64,000 nt of DNA from Variovorax sp. ZS18.2.2 (GTDB lineage Bacteria; Pseudomonadota; Gammaproteobacteria; Burkholderiales; Burkholderiaceae_C). Position 1 is the first letter of the stretch; every line of letters starts with the position of its first letter. Shown here in pieces: positions 9,199-17,753 of the stretch. Position numbers and translations under genes: made by a program. The notes beneath the pieces are model-generated. The model did no database searches. It was not told the origin of the DNA and worked only from the letters and a program-made list of their open reading frames with translations. The stretch covers positions 124,001 to 188,000 of the forward strand of contig NZ_JANLNM010000004.1 of the NCBI RefSeq assembly GCF_024701975.1, read 5' to 3'.

Positions 9199-9993
9199 AT
9201 GGCCACGCCCGCGATGCGCTTTGTCCAGATCCAGAACGTCGAGGGGATGGCGGGGCCCTTCTATTTCCGCTACGACGAGTTCGGCGCGGATGTGCGGGCC
9301 GCGCCGCACAGCCACACCTGGGGCCACCTGAACTACGCCGCGCACGGCACGATGCAGATGGAGACCGAGGGCCTGCGCTTTCTCTCGCCGCCGCAGTACG
9401 CGGTGTGGATCCCGCCGACGGTGGTGCACAGCTGCACGCTGCGGCACGCGGTGGTCTACCGCTCGATCTACATCACGCGCGACCTGTGCGAACGGCTGCC
9501 TTCCGAGCCCTGCACGGTGCGCATCAGCCCGATCATCCGCAGCGTGCTGGCCGACTTCGCGGCGCGCGACGTGCATGTGCCTTCGACGCCGGCCGACCTG
9601 CGGCTGGCCTACGTGGTGGTCGACCAGCTCGCCGTGGCCGAGGTGCAGCGCAGCTATCTGCCGGCCGCTGCCGCACCGGCACTCGTCACGGTGCTCGAGG
9701 CACTGCAGGCGAACCCCGGCGACCACCGCTCGCTGGCCGAATGGGCCGAGAGCGTTCACATGACCGAGCGCACGCTCGCGCGCCAGTGCCAGCGCGAACT
9801 GGGCATGTCTTTCGGCGACTGGCGCCAGCGGCTGCGCTTCCTGCGCGCGATCGATGCGCTGGAGGCGGGCCGCACCGTGCAGGAGATCGCGTTCGACCTG
9901 GGCTACAGCACCGCATCGGCGTTCATCGCGATGTTCCAGCGCGAGGCCGGCACCACGCCGGAGCAGTACAGAAAAGAGTTCTGCGGAGTCTGA
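9199..9993 (+). CDS. AraC-family transcriptional regulator with cupin-like sensor domain
   Basis: 264 residues. The N-terminal half (about 1-140) is an AraC-type cupin, with PHSHTWGHLNYAAHG and a VWIPPTVVHSC strand as in sensors of small ligands. The C-terminal 100 residues hold two helix-turn-helix units: SLAEWAESVHMTERTLARQC, and the second with TVQEIAFDLGYSTASAFIAM and the trailing TTPEQYRK. This is the standard AraC DNA-binding signature. It is divergent from the EamA exporter at 8191-9087 and probably controls it. Confidence 0.9.
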   Translation: MATPAMRFVQIQNVEGMAGPFYFRYDEFGADVRAAPHSHTWGHLNYAAHGTMQMETEGLRFLSPPQYAVWIPPTVVHSCTLRHAVVYRSIYITRDLCERLPSEPCTVRISPIIRSVLADFAARDVHVPSTPADLRLAYVVVDQLAVAEVQRSYLPAAAAPALVTVLEALQANPGDHRSLAEWAESVHMTERTLARQCQRELGMSFGDWRQRLRFLRAIDALEAGRTVQEIAFDLGYSTASAFIAMFQREAGTTPEQYRKEFCGV

Positions 9994-9997
9994 TGGC

Positions 9998-10093
9998 ACA
10001 CCCCCAGGCTTCGCGCACTTCGTGTCGCTGCGCCAACCCCCTTGCAGGGGGCGATACCTGCGGCCCGGCAAAGCCGGTTCCGCGGTATCCCTG
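9998..10093. repeat. dispersed Comamonadaceae intergenic repeat with two small hairpins
   Basis: Intergenic element between the AraC gene and rnpB. It contains CCCCCTTGCAGGGGG (hairpin), then CCGGCAAAGCCGG (hairpin). I recognise this kind of sequence as a common intergenic repeat in Acidovorax/Variovorax-type genomes. Only one copy lies in this window, so its repeat nature is recalled, not shown here. It may terminate the AraC transcript. Confidence 0.45.
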
Positions 10094-10137
10094 ATGCAGA
10101 GCGAGCTTCTTTGGGCATGAGGCGATAATCGAACGGT

Positions 10138-10496
10138 GAAGCACGCCAGACCGCCGCTGGTGCAAGCCCGAAAGGGGCGACGCCTTAGGGCGCCGCGTCG
10201 AAAGACCGCACTGGAGGAACGTCCGGACTGCACAGGACAGCGCAGGAGTTAACGACTCTCCACCGTGAGGTGAGGATCAGAGCAACAGAGACGAGCCGAT
10301 TGAGTTCGGGTGAAACGGGCAATCTCTGCGCGCAGCAACACCAAGTAGGCCAGTATCGAGGTGGTTCCGCTGAGCTGGCGGGTAGGTGGCATCGAGCCGT
10401 TTGGTGACAAACGGCCCAGAGTAATGGCGGTCACGCCGAGGGCTTCGCAAGAGGCCTTCGGTGCACAGAATCCGGCTTATCGGCGGGCTTCACACT
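10138..10496 (+). ncRNA. rnpB: RNase P RNA (bacterial class A)
   Basis: Catalytic RNA of RNase P, which matures tRNA 5' ends. Conserved blocks in order are GAAGCACGCCAGACCGCC (P1/P2 start), GAGGAACGTCCGGACTGCACAG (given in parts: GAGGAAAGTCCGG-like core at about 10214-10232), the AGGGTGAAA-equivalent GGGTGAAACGGGCAATC near 10306-10324, CAGAGTAATGGCGGTCACG near 10418-10437, and the 3' ACAGAATCCGGCTTATCGG near 10465-10483. The ends are estimated from the P1 pairing, within about 5 nt. A GATAAT -10-like box lies at 10124-10129 and a pyrimidine/T-rich tract follows at 10496-10525. Confidence 0.95.
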
Positions 10497-10585
10497 TTTC
10501 TTCTTTCCCCCGTTTTTTCTTTCCCGGTTTTCCGGCGCCCGAGGCGGGCGCCAGCGTTGCTGCTGCACGGATCGGTAGTTACCCG

Positions 10586-10617
10586 TATAATAGATAGCAA
10601 GCTAACTAATTGCTATC
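10586..10617 (+). promoter_or_regulatory. promoter and inverted-repeat operator of the MarR-efflux operon
   Basis: A consensus -10 box TATAAT is at 10586-10591; no convincing -35 is seen. Directly downstream, GATAGCAA (10593-10600) and TTGCTATC (10610-10617) form a perfect 8-bp inverted repeat with a 9-nt spacer, covering the expected transcription start. A repressor bound there would block initiation. This fits autoregulation by the MarR protein encoded immediately after. Confidence 0.65.
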
Positions 10618-10621
10618 CGAC

Positions 10622-11110
10622 GTGACCACCCCCCAAACCACCCAGACCCGCGAACACGCGCTCATGCACCTGGGCATGTCGCTGTCCACGCTGCAGCGCT
10701 CCTACCGTGCCGTGGCCGACAAGGCGGTGGCCCACGTCGGCGTGTCTCAGACCTTGGCCTGGCCCATCGTGATGATCGGGCGCATGGGCGACGGCATGCG
10801 CCAGGGCGTGCTCGCCGAGGTGCTGGGCATCGAAGGGCCGTCGCTGGTGCGCTCGGTCGATCAGCTGGTCGAGGCGGGCTTCGTGCAACGCCTCGAAGAC
10901 CCAGCCGACCGCCGCGCCAAGACCCTGCACCTCACACCCACCGGCGTGACCGCCTGCGCCACCATCGAAGCCGCATTGAGCGAGATGCGCAACACGCTGT
11001 TCGAAGGCATTACCGACGAAGACGTCGCCGCGTGCCTGCGCGTCTTCGCCACGCTCGAAGAGCGCCTGGGCCGCAACGCGCTGGCAACGCAACAGGAAGG
11101 CCGCAAGTAA
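10622..11110 (+). CDS. MarR-family transcriptional regulator
   Basis: About 162 residues. The winged-helix core is recognisable: a helix region ending in GVSQTLAWPIVMIGRMGDG, the recognition region RQGVLAEVLGIEGPSLVRSVDQL, and the wing LVEAGFVQRLEDPADRRAKTL with the family D-x-R-D/A-R-R pattern. The frame is open from a TTG at 10610, but that codon lies inside the operator; GTG at 10622 is preferred, with ATG at 10664 possible. It is followed directly by the FUSC gene (stop TAA, next ATG at 11111) and probably represses the efflux operon, responding to an aromatic ligand. Confidence 0.88.
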   Translation: MTTPQTTQTREHALMHLGMSLSTLQRSYRAVADKAVAHVGVSQTLAWPIVMIGRMGDGMRQGVLAEVLGIEGPSLVRSVDQLVEAGFVQRLEDPADRRAKTLHLTPTGVTACATIEAALSEMRNTLFEGITDEDVAACLRVFATLEERLGRNALATQQEGRK

Positions 11111-13219
11111 ATGACCGCGCTCCGCCTGCCGCGCTTCAGCCGCGCGGAGTTCCTGTTTTCCGGCAAGAGCTTCGCCGCCGCGATGCTCGCGATGTACCTG
11201 GCCAGCCGCGCCGGCCTGCCGCGTCCGTTCTGGGCGCTCATGACCACCTACATCGTGGCCCATCCGCTGGCCGGCGCGGTGCGCTCCAAGGCGGTGTACC
11301 GCTTCGTCGGCACGCTGATCGGCAGCACGGCGACGGTGCTGCTGGTGCCCGCGCTCTCCAACGCGCCCGAGCTGCTGACGCTGGTGCTCGCGCTGTGGGT
11401 GGGCCTGTGCCTGTGCATCTCGCTTTTCGACCGCACGCCGCGCTCGTACGTCTTCATGCTCGCGGGCTACACGGCCGCGCTGATCGGCTTTCCGTCGGTG
11501 CAGACGCCGCTGGTGCTGTTCGACACCGCCGTGGCGCGCGTCGAGGAGATTGGCCTCGGCATCTTCTGCGCCACGCTGGTCCACAGCCTCGTGCTGCCCA
11601 CGGGGCTCGCGCCGACCGTGCTGGGCCTGCTCGACCGCACGCTGCAGGACGCGCGCAAGTGGCTCGGCGACCTGCTGCAGCCGACCGGCCGCAAGAGCGA
11701 TGCCGACCCCAAGCGCCTGGACGACGACCGCCGCCGCCTCGCGGGCGACATCACGCAGCTGCGCCTGCTCTCCACCCACGTGCCCTTCGACACCACGCAC
11801 CTGCGCTGGACCGCAGGCGCGATCCGCACCATGCAGGATCGAGTCGCCGCGCTCACGCCCGCGCTCTCGGCCGTCGAAGACCGGCTGCGCGCGCTCGAAC
11901 AGGCCGAAGGCGCGCTCGCGCCCGACGTGGCGGCCGTGCTCGCGCAGGCTGCGCAATGGCTGCGCGCAGAAGCCGAGCCTGCGAGCGACATCACCTCCCG
12001 CGCCGAGCGCTTGCAAGCCCTGCGCAATGCAATCGCCGCACTGAGCGCCACACCGCAATCCAACAACGGCGCGCAACCCACCGCCTGGGGCCGCGCCCTG
12101 CGCATCGGCCTCGCGGGCCGCCTCGAAGAACTCGTAGACGGCTGGACCGCCTGTGCCCAACTGCGCCTGGACATCGACGAAGGCCTCAAGGGCGCCGCCC
12201 CGCTGCGCCGCACCGCCGCCCTCGGCAACCGTGCGCTGCACCGCGACTACGGCATGGCATTGCTCTCCGCACTCGCGGCCGTCATCGCCATCTGCCTCTG
12301 CGGCGCGTTCTGGATCTTCACCGGCTGGACCATGGGCTCGGTTGCCACCATGATGGCCGCGGTCTTCTGCTGCTTCTTCGCGACCATGGACGATCCGGTG
12401 CCGGCGATCCACGGCTTCCTGAAATGGACGCTGTGGTCCGTTCCGATTTCCGCGGTCTACGTGCTGGTGCTCATGCCCACGGTGCAGGACTTCGGCATGC
12501 TGGTCGCGATCTGCGCGCCGCTCTTCCTGGTGCTGGGCCTCTACCTGCCGCGGCCGACGCACTTCATGCCCGCGATGGCGATGGTCTTCGGCGTGGCCGG
12601 CACGCTCGCGCTGCACGACACCGCCAGCGCCGACCTCGTGAGCTTCATCAACAGCATGGTCGGCCAGATCGTCGGCGTGCTGGTCGCGGCCCGCGTCACG
12701 CGCCTCGTGCGCTCGGTGGGCGCGGACTGGAGCGCGCGCCGCATCCAGCGCGCGACCTGGCGAGAGCTCGGCGAGATGGCTGCCTCGTCGCAACCGCAGT
12801 ACGCGCAGAGCGATGCCTATGCGGTGCGCATGCTCGACCGCATCGGCCTGCTCGCACCGCGCATCGCCCAGGCCGGCGGCACCGTCGAAGGCGTGGCCGC
12901 CAACGACGCGCTGCGCGACCTGCGCATGGGTGCCGACATCGCGGTGCTGCAGCGCGTGCGCGCGCAGTTGCCACTGGCCACTTCGGCCGCGCTGCTGGGC
13001 GGCATCTCGCGCTTCTTCCGCCAGCGCGGCGAGGGCCGCATGGCGCCGCGGCCGCAGGGCCTGCTGCCGCAGATCGACGAAGCGCTCAACGCGGTGCTCG
13101 CCGCGCGCGACACCTCTTCAGCGTCGCGTTCCGCCGTCACCGCGCTGGTGGGCCTGCGCCGCAACCTGTTCCCCGACGCGCCGCCTTCGCTCGCGGCGGC
13201 CCCTACCGCAGTCCTCTAA
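11111..13219 (+). CDS. FUSC-family inner-membrane efflux protein (AaeB-like)
   Basis: 702 residues with two hydrophobic blocks of about five to six segments (residues 15-165 and 375-530) separated by a long soluble domain, the layout of FUSC/AaeB-type aromatic acid exporters. FWALMTTYIVAHPLAGAVRSKAVYRFVGT is the family's N-terminal signature (given here as a recognised stretch beginning FWALMTTYIV). It sits in an operon with DUF1656, HlyD-type and NodT-type genes, the AaeXAB plus outer-membrane-factor arrangement, so export of aromatic carboxylic acids or similar toxic compounds is inferred. Confidence 0.9.
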   Translation: MTALRLPRFSRAEFLFSGKSFAAAMLAMYLASRAGLPRPFWALMTTYIVAHPLAGAVRSKAVYRFVGTLIGSTATVLLVPALSNAPELLTLVLALWVGLCLCISLFDRTPRSYVFMLAGYTAALIGFPSVQTPLVLFDTAVARVEEIGLGIFCATLVHSLVLPTGLAPTVLGLLDRTLQDARKWLGDLLQPTGRKSDADPKRLDDDRRRLAGDITQLRLLSTHVPFDTTHLRWTAGAIRTMQDRVAALTPALSAVEDRLRALEQAEGALAPDVAAVLAQAAQWLRAEAEPASDITSRAERLQALRNAIAALSATPQSNNGAQPTAWGRALRIGLAGRLEELVDGWTACAQLRLDIDEGLKGAAPLRRTAALGNRALHRDYGMALLSALAAVIAICLCGAFWIFTGWTMGSVATMMAAVFCCFFATMDDPVPAIHGFLKWTLWSVPISAVYVLVLMPTVQDFGMLVAICAPLFLVLGLYLPRPTHFMPAMAMVFGVAGTLALHDTASADLVSFINSMVGQIVGVLVAARVTRLVRSVGADWSARRIQRATWRELGEMAASSQPQYAQSDAYAVRMLDRIGLLAPRIAQAGGTVEGVAANDALRDLRMGADIAVLQRVRAQLPLATSAALLGGISRFFRQRGEGRMAPRPQGLLPQIDEALNAVLAARDTSSASRSAVTALVGLRRNLFPDAPPSLAAAPTAVL

Positions 13220-13230
13220 GGAGCTTCCGC

Positions 13231-13437
13231 ATGATCGGCGAAGCCAGTTTCTACGGCCTCTACCTGCCATGGCTCATGGTGCTCGCCGCCGGTGCGCTGC
13301 TCGCGCTCTGGGGCGTGCGCCGCCTGCTCGCGGCCACCGGCCTCTACCGCTGGGTGTGGCACCCGGCGCTGTTCGACATGGCGCTCTACCTGCTGCTGCT
13401 CTATGCGCTGAGCGGCCTCACCTCACACCTTCAATGA
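13231..13437 (+). CDS. DUF1656 small membrane protein (AaeX-like)
   Basis: 68 residues with two hydrophobic segments (about 9-27 and 45-62) and the family start IGEASFYGLYLPWL, typical of DUF1656/AaeX. AaeX is a small conserved partner encoded with AaeA and AaeB whose exact role is unknown. The ATG at 13231 has AAGGAG 10 nt upstream. It lies 11 nt after the FUSC gene and 13 nt before the HlyD-type gene. Confidence 0.85.
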   Translation: MIGEASFYGLYLPWLMVLAAGALLALWGVRRLLAATGLYRWVWHPALFDMALYLLLLYALSGLTSHLQ

Positions 13438-13450
13438 CGAAGAGATTTCC

Positions 13451-14374
13451 ATGACAGCCAGTTCTTCCGCAGACAACCCCCGGGTACAGCGCCTGGTGCG
13501 CGTCCTCCTCACCGTGGCCGTGGTGGCCGCGGCCGTCTGGGCCGGCTTCCGGCTCTGGGACCACTACGAGCTCGCGCCGTGGACGCGCGACGGCCGCGTG
13601 CGCGCCAACGTGGTCCAGATCGCGCCCGACGTGTCGGGTCTCGTCACCGCCGTGCCGATCCAGGACAACCAATCGGTCGCCGCCGGCACGCTGCTGTTCG
13701 AGGTGGACCGTGCCCGCTACGACCTCGCCGTGCGCCAGGCGCAGGCCGCGCTCTCCGCGCAACGCGCCGCGAGCGCGCAGGTGCAGCGCGAGAACGCCCG
13801 CAACACCGGCCTGGACGAACTCGTCTCCAAGGAATCGCGCGAACAGACGCGTTCGCGCGTCGAGCAGATGCAGGCCGCCGTCGCGCAAGCTGAAGTGGCG
13901 CTCGATTCGGCGCGCCTCAACCTGCAGCGCGCCCAGGTGCGCGCGCCGGCCGACGGCCTCGTCACCAACCTCGACCTGCGCCAGGGCAGCTACGCCGCGG
14001 CGGGCCGGCCGGTGCTCGCGCTGGTCGATGCGCAGTCGTTCTACGTCGAAGGCTATTTCGAGGAAACGAAGCTGCCCCGCATCCACCTGGGCGACCGCGT
14101 GCGCGTCACGCCCATGGGCGGCGGCGCGGTGCTCGAAGGCGCGGTCGATAGCGTGGCGGCCGGCATTGCCGACCGCGACCGCTCCACCAGCGCGAACCTG
14201 CTGCCGAGCGTGAACCCGACCTTCAACTGGGTGCGGCTCGCGCAGCGCATTCCGGTGCGTGTGAAGCTCGATCCGCTGCCCGAAGGCGCGCGGCTCGTGG
14301 CAGGCCAGACCGTGACCGTGCAGGTGCTGGATCGCGTCGTCGCCCGCGGTGCCACCGCACCGCAGAAGGGATAA
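13451..14374 (+). CDS. HlyD-family membrane fusion protein (AaeA-like)
   Basis: 307 residues. One N-terminal membrane anchor (about residues 14-36) is followed by WTRDGRVRANVVQIAPDVSG, the classic AaeA/EmrA-type start of the lipoyl half. A coiled-coil hairpin spans about 85-165, then RAQVRAPADGLVTNLDLRQG closes the lipoyl domain, and a beta-barrel follows. It links the inner-membrane FUSC pump to the outer-membrane factor encoded next. It ends 4 nt before that gene. Confidence 0.92.
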   Translation: MTASSSADNPRVQRLVRVLLTVAVVAAAVWAGFRLWDHYELAPWTRDGRVRANVVQIAPDVSGLVTAVPIQDNQSVAAGTLLFEVDRARYDLAVRQAQAALSAQRAASAQVQRENARNTGLDELVSKESREQTRSRVEQMQAAVAQAEVALDSARLNLQRAQVRAPADGLVTNLDLRQGSYAAAGRPVLALVDAQSFYVEGYFEETKLPRIHLGDRVRVTPMGGGAVLEGAVDSVAAGIADRDRSTSANLLPSVNPTFNWVRLAQRIPVRVKLDPLPEGARLVAGQTVTVQVLDRVVARGATAPQKG

Positions 14375-14378
14375 ATCC

Positions 14379-15848
14379 ATGACCCGCTTCGCCTTTCGCT
14401 TGGCCTCATTGGCGGTCGCCGCGGGGCTCGCCGCATGCGCAGCGGTCGGCCCCGACTACAAGCAGCCGCCCGAGGCGCTCGCCAGCCAGCCCGCTGCCGC
14501 GCGTCCCTTCGCCGAGGCGCCCGCGAATGCCGCGCCGCTGCCCCCGCACTGGTGGCGCCTGTACCACGACCCGCTGCTCGACAAGCTCGTCACGCAAGCC
14601 CTTGCGCACAACACCGACCTGCGCCAGGCCGTGGCGAACCTCGAACGCGAGCGCGCCATCGAGTCCGAAGTGGCCGGCGCCGAGCGCCCCACGCTGGGCG
14701 TGAGCGGTGGCCCTTCGTTCGGCCACGTGTCAGGCCTCTCGCTGCTGCAGAAGGGCTACGAGCCGCCGAGCCGCTTCAACTACAGCGCGGGTGCATCGCT
14801 GTCCTACCAGGTCGATCTGTTCGGCCAGATTCGTCGCAGCATCGAAGCGGCCGGCGCCAACACCGAGGCCGCTGCGGCCGCACTCGATCTCGTGCGCGTG
14901 AATGTCGCCGCCGGCACCGCGCGCGCCTATGCCGAGGCCTGCTCGACGGGCCTGCGCCTGCAGATCGCAGAGAAGTCCGTCGCGCTGCAGCAGGACGCCG
15001 TGAACGTCACCGACCGCCTGCAGCGCGCAGGCCGTGCCGGCGCCATCGACACCGGCCGCGCGCGTGCGCAGCTCGAGCAACTGAACGCCGCGCTGCCGCC
15101 GCTGAAGGCCGAGCGCCAAGGCGCGCTCTACCGGCTCGCGACGCTGACCGGCGCACTGCCGCAGGACTTTCCGCGCGAAGTCGCCGACTGCACCGTGCCC
15201 CCGCGCGTGGCCGGCACGCTGCCCGTGGGCGATGGCGCGGCCCTGCTGCGCCGCCGCCCCGACATCCGCCAGGCCGAGCGCAGCCTCGCCGCCTCGACCG
15301 CGCGCATCGGCGTGGCCACGGCCGATCTCTATCCGAAGGTCACGCTCGGCCTCTCGGCCTCGTCCGCCGGCCCGGCCACCGACTTCGGCCGCAAGGACAC
15401 GATGAGCTGGAGCATGGGCCCGCTGATCTCCTGGACCATTCCCAACACCGGCATCGCGCAGGCCCGCATCGCCGAGGCCGAGGCCGGCACGCGCGGCGCG
15501 CTCGCCAGGTTCGACGGCACCGTGCTCACCGCGCTGCGCGAAACCGAAACCGCGCTCGGCACCTACGCCCGCGAGCTCGACCGCCGCGCCGCCCTGCAGG
15601 CCTCGCGCGACGAAAGCGCGAAGGTCGCGGCGCAGGCCCGCCAGCTCTACCGGAACGGCCGCACCGCGTACCTCGACGCACTCGATGCCGAGCGCTCGCT
15701 CGCGGCGAGCGATGCGGCCCTGGCAGCGAGCGAAGCGCAGCTGGCCGATGACCAGGTGGTGCTGTTCATGGCCCTCGGCGGCGGCTGGGAGCCCGATGAG
15801 TCCAGCGCCGTCGTACTCGACAGGAACACGGCGACCGTGAAGCAATGA
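14379..15848 (+). CDS. NodT-family outer-membrane efflux lipoprotein
   Basis: 489 residues. The signal peptide ends in the lipobox LAAC (lipidated Cys at about residue 19), followed by VGPDYKQP, the standard start of RND/NodT-type outer-membrane factors. Two internal TolC-like repeats are visible; the second contains RRRPDIRQAERSLAASTARIG, a strong family marker. It forms the outer-membrane channel for the operon. The open frame extends further upstream, but the ATG at 14379 gives the lipoprotein signal. Confidence 0.93.
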   Translation: MTRFAFRLASLAVAAGLAACAAVGPDYKQPPEALASQPAAARPFAEAPANAAPLPPHWWRLYHDPLLDKLVTQALAHNTDLRQAVANLERERAIESEVAGAERPTLGVSGGPSFGHVSGLSLLQKGYEPPSRFNYSAGASLSYQVDLFGQIRRSIEAAGANTEAAAAALDLVRVNVAAGTARAYAEACSTGLRLQIAEKSVALQQDAVNVTDRLQRAGRAGAIDTGRARAQLEQLNAALPPLKAERQGALYRLATLTGALPQDFPREVADCTVPPRVAGTLPVGDGAALLRRRPDIRQAERSLAASTARIGVATADLYPKVTLGLSASSAGPATDFGRKDTMSWSMGPLISWTIPNTGIAQARIAEAEAGTRGALARFDGTVLTALRETETALGTYARELDRRAALQASRDESAKVAAQARQLYRNGRTAYLDALDAERSLAASDAALAASEAQLADDQVVLFMALGGGWEPDESSAVVLDRNTATVKQ

Positions 15849-17062
15849 CCTCGACAGAAACGCCGTCGCAACGCCCGCACGCGCCGTTGTGGCTGCTCGC
15901 GCTGGTCACCTTCAGCGGCACGCTGGCCATGCACATCTTCGTGCCCGCCTTGCCGATCGCCGCGAAGAACCTCGGCGCCGGCATGGGCGCGATGCAGATG
16001 ACGGTGAGCCTCTACATCTTCGGCCTCGCGGTGGGGCAGTTGCTGTACGGCCCGATGGCCGACCGCTTCGGCCGGCGCCCCGTGCTGCTGTTCGGGCTCG
16101 GCCTCTACTCGGCGGCGGGGCTCGTCGCCGCGCTCGCGCCGGATGTGCATGCGCTCATCACGGCGCGGCTGTTCCAGGCCATCGGCGGCTGCGCCGGCCT
16201 CGTGCTGGGCCGCAGCATCGTGCGCGACACGGCCGGGCCGCAGGAGGCCACGCGCCGCCTTGCGCTGATGAACCTGATGGTCACGGTCGGCCCGAGCATC
16301 GCGCCACTCGTCGGCGGCGCGCTCGCCACCGCACTCGGATGGCGCTCGATCTTCTATGCGCTCTTCGCGCTCGGCATCGTCGGCCTGCTCTTCACCTGGC
16401 GCCTGCTGCCCGAGACCGGCACGCCGGGCACGCGGCTCGATGCATCGGCGCTCGCGCGCAACTATGGCCAGCTGCTGCGCTCGCCCGCGTTCCTTGGCTT
16501 CTCGGTCGGCGGCGGCTGCGCGACCACCTCGATGTACGCCTTCATCGCATCCGCGCCCTTCATCTTCGTGGACCAGTTGCACCGCCCGGCGCACGAGGCG
16601 GGCATCTACCTCGCGATCCTGGTGTCGGGCGTGTGGCTCGGCAGTTTTCTCACGAGCCACCTGATCCAGCGCGTGCGCGTCGACCGCCTCATGATCCGCT
16701 CGAACGCGCTCAGCGTGCTCGCGGCCTTCGTGCTGCTGGGCGGCGTGCTGACGGGGCACCTGTCGGTGGCACTGGCGGTGGGCACCATGTTTCTCTACAC
16801 CGTCGGCGCGGGCATGGCCTCGCCGGCCGCGCTGACGCAGGCGATCAGCGTCAACCCGCAGGTCATCGGCTCGGCCTCGGGCCTCTATGGTTCGACGCAG
16901 ATGGCGGTGGGTGCGCTGTGCACGGCGCTGGCCGGCATGGGCCACCAGAATCCGGCGCTGGCCGCGGCCATCGTGCTGGCCGGGGCGGGCATCGTGGCGC
17001 AGCTGTCGTTCGCGGTGGCGCTGCGCCATCAGAAGAAGCTCGCGGGCGCGGCCTCGGACTGA
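15845..17062 (+). CDS. Bcr/CflA-type MFS drug exporter
   Basis: 405 residues, twelve hydrophobic segments. The N-terminus LALVTFSGTLAMHIFVPALP, the loop QLLYGPMADRFGRRPVLLFG (motif A) and RSIVRDTAGPQEATRRLALM place it in the Bcr/CflA drug-resistance subfamily. The ATG overlaps the NodT gene stop (ATGA), so it is the last gene of the MarR-efflux operon. It adds a proton-driven inner-membrane pump to the FUSC system; whether both use the same outer-membrane channel is unknown. Confidence 0.9.
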   Translation: MTSTETPSQRPHAPLWLLALVTFSGTLAMHIFVPALPIAAKNLGAGMGAMQMTVSLYIFGLAVGQLLYGPMADRFGRRPVLLFGLGLYSAAGLVAALAPDVHALITARLFQAIGGCAGLVLGRSIVRDTAGPQEATRRLALMNLMVTVGPSIAPLVGGALATALGWRSIFYALFALGIVGLLFTWRLLPETGTPGTRLDASALARNYGQLLRSPAFLGFSVGGGCATTSMYAFIASAPFIFVDQLHRPAHEAGIYLAILVSGVWLGSFLTSHLIQRVRVDRLMIRSNALSVLAAFVLLGGVLTGHLSVALAVGTMFLYTVGAGMASPAALTQAISVNPQVIGSASGLYGSTQMAVGALCTALAGMGHQNPALAAAIVLAGAGIVAQLSFAVALRHQKKLAGAASD

Positions 17063-17072
17063 AGAACAACGC

Positions 17073-17645
17073 TCAGCGCGTGAACAGCCAGCCGCCCTTG
17101 GGCTGGCGCATCAGCTCGTGGCGGCGGATCGAGTGCTCCTCGCCGTCGTCGCCCACATAGACCACGTCGAAGCGCAGGAGCTTCGGCGACACCATCTTCC
17201 AGTTCTGGATGCGCTTGACGGTCACGCAGGCCGTCTTGTCGTGGTACTGCATCTGCAGCATCGGACCACCCTGGAAGCCGGTGCCGTCGAACAGCCGGCC
17301 CGGTGCCGCGAAGGGGTTGAGCACCGCGCCATTGCGCTCGGTGATGCAGCCTTCGGTTCGCACGAAGGATTCGATGGTCGGCGCCGCACCGCGAACCACC
17401 TTGGTCACGGCCGGGCTGGGCGTCTTGCCGCCGATGGCTTCGCGGATGCGCTCCACCTGCTCGCCGGTGATCGGTGCGAGCCCGTCCTTGGACACCACCT
17501 CGGGTGGTGGGGCGGGCGGTGCAGGTGCTGCGACGGGCGCGGGCGCCGGCTGCAGCGAGGCGAAGAAGCCGCAGCCCGCAAGCAGTGCCACGGGCACGAT
17601 GGAGGCCAGCGCGGCGGCCGTGGTTCTGGTTCTTTTGAATGTCAT
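17073..17645 (-). CDS. putative lipoprotein, function unknown
   Basis: 190 residues. A basic start and hydrophobic helix end in LLAGC (Cys 25 lipobox), followed by a Pro/Ala-rich tether (residues 33-48). The rest is a soluble domain with two cysteines (in EGCITERNGA and KTACVTVKR) and a C-terminal GDDGEEHSIRRHELM stretch. I do not recognise a named family. It is convergent with the efflux operon with only 10 bp between stops and no visible terminator. Confidence 0.7.
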   Translation of the reverse strand: MTFKRTRTTAAALASIVPVALLAGCGFFASLQPAPAPVAAPAPPAPPPEVVSKDGLAPITGEQVERIREAIGGKTPSPAVTKVVRGAAPTIESFVRTEGCITERNGAVLNPFAAPGRLFDGTGFQGGPMLQMQYHDKTACVTVKRIQNWKMVSPKLLRFDVVYVGDDGEEHSIRRHELMRQPKGGWLFTR

Positions 17646-17753
17646 GGCTCGGTCTCCCTGTCGGCGGCGCCAGGCCGCGTGCTGAAAATTTCAGGCCGCA
17701 AGCACGAGGCAGGCGGCGCGTCGTTGTTCTCTTTCTTTCTCGCTCTTCGATGA

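Noticed and set aside
10613..12793. 726-codon open frame on the minus strand across the MarR-FUSC genes
   Set aside because: It is a mirror of the efflux genes produced by high-GC third positions: composition is Arg/Ala/His/Gln-rich without domains, and the plus-strand genes are well supported.
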